A stretch of DNA of 64,000 bases from Algibacter lectus (GTDB lineage: Bacteria; Bacteroidota; Bacteroidia; Flavobacteriales; Flavobacteriaceae): assembly GCF_900112395.1 (NCBI RefSeq), contig NZ_FOLN01000002.1, positions 372,001 to 436,000 of the forward strand, read 5' to 3'. The notes under the pieces were generated by a model. It ran no database searches, was not told the origin of the DNA, and saw only the letters and a program-made list of their open reading frames with translations. The position numbers and the translations under genes were made by a program. Within the stretch, counting starts at the first letter, position 1. Each line of letters opens with the position of its first letter. Positions 53,511 to 62,277 of the stretch are shown piece by piece.

Positions 53511-56500
53511 TTATAATTTTAAAGTTGCACCAAGTAAAAATGATCTTGAGGAAGGATAAGTAGTGTAATCTATACCAATAGATTGATTTCCTCCAGAAGC
53601 ACGCGGACTATTAACCAACGGATCGAATCCTGAATAATTAGTGATTGTGAAAATATTTTGTCCGCTAACGTATAGGTTTAAACCTTGTAACCACGTAATA
53701 TTAAGCGCATCGGTATCTATAGAATAACCAAGTCTTGCATTGTTTAAACGAATGAAATCTGATTTTTCTAAGTATAGTGTAGACAATTGTGGTTGGTTTG
53801 TAAAACTTGCACCATCGTTATAAAACTGAGACAATACATTTCTATCTGAAACAATATTGTTGATGTTTAATGCCAAGTTGGTATTATTAACCAATAAACC
53901 TCCTGTTTGCCCAATAAAAGCAAGACTTAAATCCCATCGTTTGTAGCTTAAGTTTGTATTTAAACCAAAGGTGAAATTTGGAAGTGCGCCTTCAAATATT
54001 TGACGATCTTCAGTATTAATAACGCTATCATCATTAAAATCTTCAAAAATATCGTTTCCATCAGCATCAAAACCTAAATGTTTCAGCATAAAGAAAGAAC
54101 CAGCCTCGTATCCGCTTTTATAGATATTGGCAAAAACCCCAGATAATCCAGGACCTGCAACACTCCCTGAGTATAATTCTGATACTGGTAGATTTTGTAT
54201 TTCATTATCTAAAGTTGCACCGTTGACATCTACACTCCATGAAAAATCTTCGGTATTAATAATTTTACTACCTAAAGCAAACTCAAAACCTTTGTTTACA
54301 ATTTTTCCATCGATGTTTTTCCAAACCGTTGTAGTAGGACTTAATGGTTCCGAAGAAATATTTAAAATAGCATCGGTTGTCGTTTTATTGTAATAATCTA
54401 AAGATCCGTAAAGCTTGTTGTTCCATAAACTAAAATCTATACCAACGTTAAGTTGTGTTACCACTTCCCATTTCAAATCTGGATTTGCCGTACGATTTAC
54501 AACAATTCCGTTTATTAAATTGTAATCGTCATACAAGTAATATCCACCTGAAGCCGATTGCGAATAACTCGCTTGAGTAATTTTATTCTGAACTTCTTGG
54601 TTACCAGTTTCTCCCCAACTCATTCTGAATTTTAATTGATCGATATCGTCTATTTCACTAATAAAGTTTTCGTTATCTAAATTCCAACCTAAAGCAAACG
54701 ATGGGAAATAACCGTATTTATTATTTTCTCCAAAACGTGTAGAGCCATCGGCTCTTAAAGAAGCTGTAAGTAAATATTTATCATCAAAATTATAGTTTAA
54801 TCTTCCAAAATAAGATTGCAACTCATTTCTTTGCGCATATCCGCTAACTCCAGATTGCTCGCCAGAATAACCAGGATCGTATTCTGGAGCTACGCCTGTA
54901 CCTTTTTCATCTATACCTATTAAAGAAAATGTAGTTCCAGAGAAATCGAATTCTTGATAAGAGAACCCTCCTAAAACTTCAAACTTACTTTTGTTTAAAC
55001 CAAATCGGTAGGTTAAATAATGTTCCATTAAAACACTTTCAGACTCTAAATTATTCTGAACATAAGCACCATCTGGCGTTCTATCGGTAGCATTTGGATA
55101 AATAGTAGAATTTCTTTCGGAAACCGAACGATCTATACCATAATTAAACTTGTATTCTAAACCATCTATAATTCTGAATGTTGTTTCTAGATTTCCTAAA
55201 ACACGTAGCGTTTGCGTATGGTCATCATAAATATCCAACAAATACATTGGGTTATAATTCTGGTTTAAGTTGAAATTGGTAAAATCGCCATCTTCAGTAA
55301 AAACAGGTTGTGTTGGGTTTGCCATTAATGCATGAATAATTAATTGCCCATCCGATCCAGCATCTGCTCCATTTGGAACTCCTGTTTCGTTAATTTGACT
55401 GGCCGTTAAATTCACTTTAACTTTTAAACGTTTGTTGTCTAAAAATGACTCTTCAGCATTTAAACGTGCTGTTGTTCTTTTAAAACCACTCGTTTCAACA
55501 ATACCTTCCTGATCCATAAAAGATAAAGAGGTATAATAGTTTCCGCTGTCCGTCTTTTTAGCAAACGAGAAGTTGTTGTTATGCGTAACAGCACTGCGCA
55601 ATAACTCGTCTTGCCAATCGGTAGACCCACCATGATCGTAAGCTACATCTGTAATAGCGTTTCTGTATTCACTAGCCGATAAAACATCTGTTTTTTTAAT
55701 CACAGAAGCGATACTTAAATAAGAATCTACGGTAATAGACGCTTCTCCAGTTTTTCCTTTTTTAGTAGTGATAATTACAACACCGTTAGAACCTCTAGCG
55801 CCATAAATAGCTGCTGCAGATGCATCTTTTAAAACTGTAATAGAAGCAATATCGCTAGTATTTAAAAAGTTTAACGGGTTTTTAGCGCTAGAACTACCCA
55901 AACCAACATTTGGGCTGGCAGCACTAACGTTTTCGTTACTTAGCGGTATACCATCTACCACAAATAATGGCGAACTACCACTACGGATAGACCCTACACC
56001 ACGAATGGAAACATTAACACCTGCACCAGGCTCGCCACTAGATTGCACAACGCGTACACCTGCTACTTTACCTTGAATTAAATTATCGGGTGATACATTA
56101 ACTCCCTTTTTAAAATCGCCAGTAGAAAGCTGAGTTACTGCACCTGTTAAATCCTTTTTTGTTTGTTGACCGTAACCTACAATTAGAACTTCATCTAACA
56201 TGGCGTTTAACGGCTTTAAGTTAATTTTTAAATCTGTAGAAGTTACATCAACGTACTGAGATTCGTAACCTACAAAAGACACCTGAAGTGTTTGCCCTAT
56301 TGCGGCATTAATAGAAAATACGCCATCAAAATCGGTAGAAGCACCTGTTGAAGTCCCTTTTAAAATAATGGTAGCTCCAGGTAATGGTACTCCAGATTCG
56401 TCTAAAACAATACCCTTTATAGTTGTTTGAAAGGTATCATTTTTGAAATTTAAATCTCTATTAGGCATACTATTTGCGTACCCAGTTTGGTATAAGAGAA

Positions 56501-56558
56501 TAGATAAAACTAAAAAAGCTATGTTTTTTAGTGTAAAAAAATTATTTTTAGTGTACAT
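53511..56558 (-). CDS. SusC/RagA-family TonB-dependent receptor
   Basis: A 1015-aa outer-membrane transporter. A signal sequence (residues 1-30) is followed by a carboxypeptidase-regulatory-like domain (TTIKGIVLDESGVPLPGATI, about 45-125). A plug domain (LDEVLIVGYGQQTKKDLTGA, NLIQGKVAGVRV) carries the SusC signature IRGVGSIRSGSSPLFVVDG. A beta-barrel then ends ...YTTYPSSRSFLLGATLKL. It imports ligands across the outer membrane using TonB energy, with SusD. It probably heads a two-gene operon. A perfect 9-base hairpin lies 38-61 bases upstream in the leader. Confidence 0.96.
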   Translation of the reverse strand: MYTKNNFFTLKNIAFLVLSILLYQTGYANSMPNRDLNFKNDTFQTTIKGIVLDESGVPLPGATIILKGTSTGASTDFDGVFSINAAIGQTLQVSFVGYESQYVDVTSTDLKINLKPLNAMLDEVLIVGYGQQTKKDLTGAVTQLSTGDFKKGVNVSPDNLIQGKVAGVRVVQSSGEPGAGVNVSIRGVGSIRSGSSPLFVVDGIPLSNENVSAASPNVGLGSSSAKNPLNFLNTSDIASITVLKDASAAAIYGARGSNGVVIITTKKGKTGEASITVDSYLSIASVIKKTDVLSASEYRNAITDVAYDHGGSTDWQDELLRSAVTHNNNFSFAKKTDSGNYYTSLSFMDQEGIVETSGFKRTTARLNAEESFLDNKRLKVKVNLTASQINETGVPNGADAGSDGQLIIHALMANPTQPVFTEDGDFTNFNLNQNYNPMYLLDIYDDHTQTLRVLGNLETTFRIIDGLEYKFNYGIDRSVSERNSTIYPNATDRTPDGAYVQNNLESESVLMEHYLTYRFGLNKSKFEVLGGFSYQEFDFSGTTFSLIGIDEKGTGVAPEYDPGYSGEQSGVSGYAQRNELQSYFGRLNYNFDDKYLLTASLRADGSTRFGENNKYGYFPSFALGWNLDNENFISEIDDIDQLKFRMSWGETGNQEVQNKITQASYSQSASGGYYLYDDYNLINGIVVNRTANPDLKWEVVTQLNVGIDFSLWNNKLYGSLDYYNKTTTDAILNISSEPLSPTTTVWKNIDGKIVNKGFEFALGSKIINTEDFSWSVDVNGATLDNEIQNLPVSELYSGSVAGPGLSGVFANIYKSGYEAGSFFMLKHLGFDADGNDIFEDFNDDSVINTEDRQIFEGALPNFTFGLNTNLSYKRWDLSLAFIGQTGGLLVNNTNLALNINNIVSDRNVLSQFYNDGASFTNQPQLSTLYLEKSDFIRLNNARLGYSIDTDALNITWLQGLNLYVSGQNIFTITNYSGFDPLVNSPRASGGNQSIGIDYTTYPSSRSFLLGATLKL

Positions 56559-56595
56559 TTTTAAGTGATTGGTTTTACAATGCTTAATAATTTAG

Positions 56596-56624
56596 CCGTA
56601 GTTGTTCCAGCAACTACGGTTTTT
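56596..56624. promoter_or_regulatory. Leader hairpin upstream of susC; a terminator on the + strand
   Basis: CCGTAGTTG (56596-56604) pairs perfectly with CAACTACGG (56611-56619) around a 6-base loop. On the + strand it is followed directly by TTTTTAATTTG, so it would end an antisense transcript leaving the susC start region. On the minus strand it would sit in the susC 5' leader. No TAnnTTTG box for susC was found in the 370 bases upstream. Confidence 0.6.
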
Positions 56625-56921
56625 AATTTGTAAATTAGGGTTGCTATTTAATTATTACATAGAGTCGAATTTTTTAAGTTATAGGTTTAATGTTTTAGCA
56701 TGTTGTTATGCTCTTAGAGATTGCAAAAAAAGAAAATATTAAGCTGTTCTAATTTACCTTATCGTTATCTCATTATTAAATAAACCATAACTTACAATTC
56801 CGACCTTAAATCGTTAAAAAACACAAAATCAACCAACTAAACATCTTTCAAAACATTAATATGAAAGTAAATATTCATGTTTTGTTTTCAATTTATTAAC
56901 ATAGCATTAAACTTAACAGTC

Positions 56922-56929
56922 TACTTTTG
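56922..56929 (+). promoter_or_regulatory. Candidate -7 box (TACTTTTG) for the PI-PLC-like gene
   Basis: A TAnnTTTG match lies 27 bases before the ATG at 56956. It overlaps a possible GTG start at 56929 and therefore supports the ATG. The stretch from 56625 to 56921 holds no gene that I can see. Confidence 0.45.
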
Positions 56930-56955
56930 TGCCTCTAAAAAACCCAACTTATTTT

Positions 56956-58011
56956 ATGAAACATTACAACACTTTACTCCTTCTATTTTTTAGTTTTAAT
57001 TTGTTTGCGCAAAACGATGCCTTACATATTAATCAAATACAAGTTATAGGTTCTCACAACAGTTATAAAAAGGCTATTGAAGATAAATTGTATACCTTTT
57101 TAGAATCACAAAGTGATAAGATGAAATCTCTACAATACGATCATATCTCAATACCAGAACAGTTAGATTTAGGCTTACGAAATTTAGAAATAGATGTTTA
57201 CCTTGATACAGAAGGCGGGAAATTTGCAAATCCTAAAGGTTTACAATTTGCCGAGGCGCAAGAAGATTTTGACCCTAATAAAGATATGATAAAACCAGGT
57301 TTTAAAGTTTTGCACATGCCAGATATCGATTTTAGATCGCATTACAATACTTTAGAAGCGTGTTTAATGGCGATAAAATCTTGGTCTGACGCCAACCCAA
57401 CGCACGAACCTGTATTTATAACTTTAGAAGCCAAAGATGGAGATACTAATAGATTTGGAACTACACCTGAAGCCTTTACGGAAGCTGGTTTTGAAAAATT
57501 GGATGATGCTTTAATAGCTGGTCTTGGAAGAGATAAACTTATAACTCCGGACGATGTTAGAGGTGAACATGCTACCTTAGAAGAAGCTGTTTTTAATAAT
57601 AACTGGCCTACTCTAAAAGCTTCGCGTGGAAAGTTTCTTTTTATTTTAGATGATGCAAAAGCTAAGCGCGCTTTATATATTAAAAACCATCCGTCACTAA
57701 AAGAGCGTGTTTTGTTTGTAAATGCAGAACCAGGAACTCCAGAAGCTGCAACTTTAATCATAAATAACCCAGAGAATGAAACCATATCTGGTTTAGTATC
57801 TAAAGGGTATATTATTAGAACACGTGCCGATGCCGGAACAAAAGAAGCGAGAGCAAACGATTATAAACATTTTGAAGATGCAAAAAAATCTGGTGCACAA
57901 ATTATAACAACCGATTATTATTTACCAAGTCGATTTTTTGAAAGCGATTACCACATCTCTTTTGAAGGGAAAACATATGTACGTGAAAACCCTATATCAT
58001 CTAGACAATAA
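56956..58011 (+). CDS. Secreted PI-PLC-like phosphodiesterase (Ca2+-dependent PI-PLC C1 type)
   Basis: A 351-aa exported protein with a signal peptide over residues 1-18 (LLLLFFSFNLFAQ). The fold markers are VIGSHNSYKKAI with catalytic-type His34, LRNLEIDVYLD with the acidic calcium ligands, KVLHMPDIDF with the second His, and TLEAKDGD. These match the calcium-dependent phosphoinositide-specific phospholipase C1-like family of marine bacteria. The enzyme would cleave inositol-phosphate-linked lipids outside the cell, but its true substrate is unknown. It is divergent from susC and convergent with the GntR-type regulator. The ATG at 56956 is preferred over the GTG at 56929. Confidence 0.83.
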   Translation: MKHYNTLLLLFFSFNLFAQNDALHINQIQVIGSHNSYKKAIEDKLYTFLESQSDKMKSLQYDHISIPEQLDLGLRNLEIDVYLDTEGGKFANPKGLQFAEAQEDFDPNKDMIKPGFKVLHMPDIDFRSHYNTLEACLMAIKSWSDANPTHEPVFITLEAKDGDTNRFGTTPEAFTEAGFEKLDDALIAGLGRDKLITPDDVRGEHATLEEAVFNNNWPTLKASRGKFLFILDDAKAKRALYIKNHPSLKERVLFVNAEPGTPEAATLIINNPENETISGLVSKGYIIRTRADAGTKEARANDYKHFEDAKKSGAQIITTDYYLPSRFFESDYHISFEGKTYVRENPISSRQ

Positions 58012-58034
58012 GATTTTATAGTATAAGAATTAGA

Positions 58035-58066
58035 AACGTCTGAAAATAAATTCAGGCGTTTTTTTG
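58035..58066 (+). terminator. Terminator after the PI-PLC-like gene
   Basis: AACGTCTGA (58035-58043) pairs with TCAGGCGTT (58052-58060), including one wobble, around the loop AAATAAAT. It is followed by a T-run. Confidence 0.83.
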
Positions 58067-58084
58067 TTAAAAAAGTCTGGTGAT

Positions 58085-59131
58085 TTAAATGGAATTTCTT
58101 TCAATATAATTAAAGACATTTTTTACTTGATTTTTTTTATTATTTAAAACCAAATAAGCCGCTTGGTCACCCATAGCTTGAAAATCTGTACTAACTACGT
58201 TAATTCCTAAAAGATCTTTTAAAGGTGTATCGTTGTATGAAATAATACCAATATCTGTTCCTAAAACCAAATTCTTTTTACGCACTTGGCGTACTAAGTT
58301 TACCAAATCGTTTTCTTCAATAATAATAAAAGCATCTTTGCTGTCAAGATCCATATGATCATAAATTTGATCTAAAACTTCAAATTCAAAATTAAACTCC
58401 GCGCAAAATTTCTGAAAGCCATGCACAATACGTTTTGGATATGGATACACCAACTTATCGGGATATACCAAAACAAGCTTGTCATAGTTTTTAAGTCTCT
58501 CTAAACCTTCTTGTAGCGCTTCATAAATATCTTCCTTAAAATCTTGATAAACGGCTGCAAAATTACCAGCGATATCAATTTTACTATTATCTAGAATAAC
58601 TAATTTATCTTTAGGGACTTTATCTATAGCCAATTTAACAGGCGTAGTTGTACTAATATGCTTAGAATCTTGAGATTTAAAATGTGGCATGATTACATAA
58701 TAATCAAAGGCGCCTAAATTTTTCTCTAAGGTTTTAATAAAAATAGATTCTTCGCAGTGATAAACAGATAGTGTAACAAGGGCATCGCTTCCTAAGCTTT
58801 TTACAAACGAATTATAAATCATCATTTTGTAATTACTCAGCTTGTTAATCATGAAAAACACATTAACCTTAGAAATTAAATCTGTTTTCGCTGTATAAAA
58901 ACCTTTTCCTTTAACTGATACGATAGCTTTCTGTTCCTTGAGTTGTCGGTATGCTTTTTCTACGGTATCTCTAGATAAATAGCAAGATTCACTCAACTCA
59001 TTTATAGATGGTATTTTTTCACCAACCAATAGTTTGCCTCTCGAAATATCGTTTACAATAGAATCTACTATTTGCTTATATTTTGGTACACGAGAGTCCT
59101 CGTTAATTTTTATTTCGAATGGTTTATCCAT
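58085..59131 (-). CDS. GntR-type regulator with a LacI-like sensor domain
   Basis: A 348-aa cytoplasmic transcription factor. Residues 10-78 are a GntR winged helix (YKQIVDSIVNDISRGKLLVG, SINELSESCYLSRDTVEKAY). Residues 90-345 form a periplasmic-binding-protein-like sensor (FVKSLGSDALVTLSVYHCEE, LGTDIGIISYNDTPLKDLLG), the architecture used in Bacteroidetes sugar-catabolism regulators. The ligand is probably a sugar or uronate linked to the adjacent TRAP/uxaC genes. It lies between the PI-PLC gene and the dctPQM-uxaC operon, so either could be its target. A palindrome upstream may be an operator. Confidence 0.9.
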   Translation of the reverse strand: MDKPFEIKINEDSRVPKYKQIVDSIVNDISRGKLLVGEKIPSINELSESCYLSRDTVEKAYRQLKEQKAIVSVKGKGFYTAKTDLISKVNVFFMINKLSNYKMMIYNSFVKSLGSDALVTLSVYHCEESIFIKTLEKNLGAFDYYVIMPHFKSQDSKHISTTTPVKLAIDKVPKDKLVILDNSKIDIAGNFAAVYQDFKEDIYEALQEGLERLKNYDKLVLVYPDKLVYPYPKRIVHGFQKFCAEFNFEFEVLDQIYDHMDLDSKDAFIIIEENDLVNLVRQVRKKNLVLGTDIGIISYNDTPLKDLLGINVVSTDFQAMGDQAAYLVLNNKKNQVKNVFNYIERNSI

Positions 59132-59180
59132 ATAAATTGCAGTAAAAATAACTATGAAAGAAACATAATAATCTAATTTC

Positions 59181-59216
59181 AGGTTGTACCTATATTTTAA
59201 ATGTAAATCAAAATTA
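59181..59216 (-). promoter_or_regulatory. Candidate promoter and operator of the GntR-type regulator
   Basis: On the minus strand TAATTTTG (59209-59216) matches the -7 consensus. Just downstream is the inverted repeat AGGTTGTACCT (59181-59191), placed so that a bound repressor would block transcription. Self-regulation is inferred. No clear -33 element is visible. Confidence 0.4.
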
Positions 59217-59393
59217 TTGGTATTATAAATGTTCTATTTCGAATACTTGTTATTTGTCTTATTTTGTTTAGTAAAATTACAATAATCCACCGGTTTACTT
59301 AAGGTTTTAACATAAAAGTCAAACAAAGGGACTTATAAATTTGAAACTTTTGCTAAGTCTCAAATTGAAGGTTCAAAATGTGTTAAAGTAAAT

Positions 59394-59449
59394 AAGGTTG
59401 AATTTTTAGAGCCTCGATAAAATTGTGAGCTTTCTAAAAATTCAACCTT
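59394..59449 (-). terminator. Long stem-loop after dctM
   Basis: A perfect 17-base inverted repeat (AAGGTTGAATTTTTAGA at 59394-59410, complement at 59433-59449) encloses 22 bases that can pair further (GC..TC with GAGC). It lies 25 bases after the dctM stop and before the regulator. The U-run after it on the minus strand is poor (ATTTACTTTAA), so it may stabilise the mRNA end as well as terminate. The rest of the 343-base gap holds only the regulator promoter region. Confidence 0.6.
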
Positions 59450-59473
59450 AAAATTATAATTTAATATTTACGG

Positions 59474-60778
59474 TTACAACCCTAAAAGTCGTGGTAAATA
59501 CATTGAAATTGCAGGGATATAAGTAATTAAAAGTAGTACAACAACCATAATTACTAAAAATGGAATTAATGGTTTTATTACTTGCGATACCGAAACATTG
59601 GCGACTCCACTACCTACGAAGAGAATGGTTCCAACGGGTGGTGTACACAAACCAATACAAAGGTTAAGTACTAAAACAATTCCGAAATGCACAGGGTCCA
59701 TTCCTAGGGCAACTACTACAGGTAAAAATATTGGTGTAAAAATTAAAACCGCTGGCGTCATGTCCATAAAAGTTCCAATAATTAAAAGTACCAAGTTAAT
59801 CACTAAAAATATAACTATTTTATTACTAAACTGTTCTAATAAAAAGCTACTAATAAGTTCCGGAATACCTTCAAAAGAAAATAACCAAGACATCGCCATA
59901 GACGTACAAATTAAAAACATCACTACTGCTGTAGTTTTTGCACTCGTTAATAAAATAGAAGGAAAATCTTTAGGTTTCACATCGCCATAAACTAATGCTA
60001 AAACACCAGCATAAAGCACAGCAATAGCAGAAGCTTCGGTTGCTGTAAAAATACCAGCAACAATACCACCAACTACAATTACTAATAATAATAAGCTAAA
60101 AAATGCTTTTCTAAAATACTTCCAAATTAAAGATATTGGTGCACGATCTCCTTTAGAAAACTTACGTGTAATAGCCACAAAAGCAATGTACCCCATGATA
60201 GCAACACCTAATAAAATACCTGGTAAATAACCTGCAATAAATAGCGCTGCTACAGATGCTGTACCACCACTTGCTAGGGCATATACAATTAAAATATTAC
60301 TTGGGGGAATTAACAATCCGGTAGTTGCAGAGGTAATATTTACCGATGCACTAAATTCTCTTGGATAACCTTCTTCTTCCATTCTATCGGTCATGATACT
60401 ACCAATGGCAGAAGTTGCTGCAATAGCAGATCCAGAAATAGCACCAAATAACATAGAAGCTAATACATTAACATAAGCTAATCCTCCTGGTAAACTTGCT
60501 ACTAAAGATTTGGCGAAATTTATTAACCTATTGGCTATACCTCCTTGCTTCATAATTTCACCTGCCAATACAAAAAACGGAATGGCCAAAAGTGCAAAAC
60601 TATCAATACCGGTCGTCATTCGTTGCGCAATGGTTGTTAGACCTGGTAATTTGTCAATATTCAACAATAAACTTATAGTTGTGGAGATACCAATACTATA
60701 AGCTACTGGTACTCTTAACATCAATAATGTAAAGAAACTTACAAATAAAACGATGATACTTATTACTTCAATACTCAT
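59474..60778 (-). CDS. dctM: TRAP transporter large permease (DctM)
   Basis: A 434-aa inner-membrane protein with about 12 helices, standard length for DctM. Features are RVPVAYSIGISTTISLLL, PFFVLAGEIMKQGGIANRLI near residues 70-90, SGSAIAATSAIGSIM and the late GTFMDMTPAVLIFTPIFLPV, which are family signatures. It imports the substrate held by DctP using a Na+ or H+ gradient, together with DctQ. It starts 2 bases after the dctQ stop. From the neighbourhood, the substrate is probably a hexuronate. Confidence 0.94.
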   Translation of the reverse strand: MSIEVISIIVLFVSFFTLLMLRVPVAYSIGISTTISLLLNIDKLPGLTTIAQRMTTGIDSFALLAIPFFVLAGEIMKQGGIANRLINFAKSLVASLPGGLAYVNVLASMLFGAISGSAIAATSAIGSIMTDRMEEEGYPREFSASVNITSATTGLLIPPSNILIVYALASGGTASVAALFIAGYLPGILLGVAIMGYIAFVAITRKFSKGDRAPISLIWKYFRKAFFSLLLLVIVVGGIVAGIFTATEASAIAVLYAGVLALVYGDVKPKDFPSILLTSAKTTAVVMFLICTSMAMSWLFSFEGIPELISSFLLEQFSNKIVIFLVINLVLLIIGTFMDMTPAVLIFTPIFLPVVVALGMDPVHFGIVLVLNLCIGLCTPPVGTILFVGSGVANVSVSQVIKPLIPFLVIMVVVLLLITYIPAISMYLPRLLGL

Positions 60779-60780
60779 AA

Positions 60781-61272
60781 TTATTCGGTTATTTCGTTAG
60801 CATTAATTTTTCCTAAATGGTATACAGAAAAACACATAATAAAAAGGCCACTTATTGGTAAAATAGCATAAATGTATCCTAAAGGAATACGCAATGTACC
60901 AGACAATTGCCCTAAATGTAATGTGGTATAAACTAAATTAAAACCACCAATTACCATAACGACCAATGCAAATAATAAAATACATATTTCGATAAATATG
61001 AGTGCTTTTTTCTTGGTTTTACTCGAAAATTTTTGATATAAAAAGTCCATAGATAAGTGCTCTCTTTTTCCGCTTAAGTAAGCTGCACCAAGTATAGACA
61101 ACCATATTAATGAGAAACGCGCTAACTCTTCGGTAAATGCAAAAGATGTATTTAATACATATCTAGAGAACACCTGACTTAAAACATCAATAACCAATAA
61201 TCCGAATATGAAGACTAAAATAATTTCCATAATCCGACATACTTTTTCAAAAAGAATATCTGCTTTTTTCAT
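60781..61272 (-). CDS. dctQ: TRAP transporter small permease (DctQ)
   Basis: A 163-aa protein with four membrane helices. The segment VDVLSQVFSRYVLNTSFAFTEELARFSLIW is split by the usual conserved Arg and Glu (FSRYVLN, FTEELAR). It pairs with DctM and lies directly between dctP and dctM on the same strand, with 2-base gaps. Confidence 0.92.
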   Translation of the reverse strand: MKKADILFEKVCRIMEIILVFIFGLLVIDVLSQVFSRYVLNTSFAFTEELARFSLIWLSILGAAYLSGKREHLSMDFLYQKFSSKTKKKALIFIEICILLFALVVMVIGGFNLVYTTLHLGQLSGTLRIPLGYIYAILPISGLFIMCFSVYHLGKINANEITE

Positions 61273-61274
61273 AC

Positions 61275-62249
61275 TTATTGATTTTTGATTTTATTGATGA
61301 TTTCGCTCATTTCTGGATGATCTTTCACAAAAGCCTCTAATACAGATTTAGATTGCTCTTGAAACAATGATTTATCCGGAATTATAATTTCTACACCAGC
61401 TTTTCTTGCTGTCTCCATAGATTCTTCAACTGAATTCTGCCAAAACACTTTTTCGGCTTGCGATGATTCATCGGCCGCTTCTTGAACCCATTGTTTTTCT
61501 TCAGCAGTTAATTTCTCCCAAAATTTGGTTCCAATTAACAACACATCAGGCACTGAGGAGTGCTGATCTAAAGTATAATATTTACTTACTTCGTAATGAT
61601 TTGAAGATACAAATGATGGCGGATTATTCTCCGCGCCATCTACCACACCTTGTTGTATAGCAGTGTATAATTCGCCATAAGCCATCGGTGTTGGCGAACC
61701 TCCAAGAGCCTCTACCATATTAATAGCCATTTGGTTGTTCATCACCCTAATTTTAAGGCCTTTTAAATCTTCTGGCTTACGTATCGCTTTATTCGATGTA
61801 TAAAAACTACGGCTACCAGCATCATAATAACACAAGCCACGTAGCCAAAATTTACTTCCTTTTTCTAAAATAGATTTCCCTACTTCGCCTTCTAAAACAT
61901 CGTATTGATGTTGTTTATCTTTAAATAAATATGGAATACCTAAAATATGATATTCTGGAACAAAGTTAGATAAGGTGGCTGCACTTACTTTTGTAACTGC
62001 AACACTCCCTATTTGAAGTAATTCTAAAGCTTCACGCTCGGAACCTAATTGGCCATCAGGAAAAATTTTAATTTGTATTTTTCCGCCAGATTTCGCGTTT
62101 AATGCCTTTTGAAATTCTAAAATCCCTTTGTGAACGGGATGTGTTTGCGGTAATGTATGTGCCAAATACATCATTTTAATATCGTCGTCTTTTTTGCAAC
62201 TCTGCATAACGAACAAAATTAAAAAGGCACATAATATTCTATTCATCAT
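61275..62249 (-). CDS. dctP: TRAP substrate-binding protein (DctP) as a lipoprotein
   Basis: A 324-aa extracytoplasmic solute receptor. The family signatures are AHTLPQTHPVHKGILEFQK, IKIFPDGQLGSEREALELL and IRVMNNQMAINMVEALGGSP, with the conserved Arg in KIRVMNN that contacts the carboxylate of the ligand, then YGELYTAIQQGVVDGAENNP. The N-terminus LILFVMQSCKKDDD is a lipobox (Cys17), so the protein should be membrane-tethered; most described DctP proteins are freely soluble in the periplasm. A carboxylate ligand, probably glucuronate or galacturonate, is inferred from the Arg and the downstream genes. Confidence 0.93.
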   Translation of the reverse strand: MMNRILCAFLILFVMQSCKKDDDIKMMYLAHTLPQTHPVHKGILEFQKALNAKSGGKIQIKIFPDGQLGSEREALELLQIGSVAVTKVSAATLSNFVPEYHILGIPYLFKDKQHQYDVLEGEVGKSILEKGSKFWLRGLCYYDAGSRSFYTSNKAIRKPEDLKGLKIRVMNNQMAINMVEALGGSPTPMAYGELYTAIQQGVVDGAENNPPSFVSSNHYEVSKYYTLDQHSSVPDVLLIGTKFWEKLTAEEKQWVQEAADESSQAEKVFWQNSVEESMETARKAGVEIIIPDKSLFQEQSKSVLEAFVKDHPEMSEIINKIKNQ

Positions 62250-62277
62250 TCTTATTTAGTTTAGTTTAGTGTTTGGT

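Noticed and set aside
57342-57785. 147-codon open frame antisense to the PI-PLC-like gene
   Set aside because: It lies wholly inside a well-supported gene with a signal peptide and catalytic motifs, and shows no recognisable protein features of its own.
59598-59990. 130-codon open frame antisense to dctM
   Set aside because: DctM is unmistakable on the other strand. The antisense translation is low-complexity Ile/Lys/Thr-rich.
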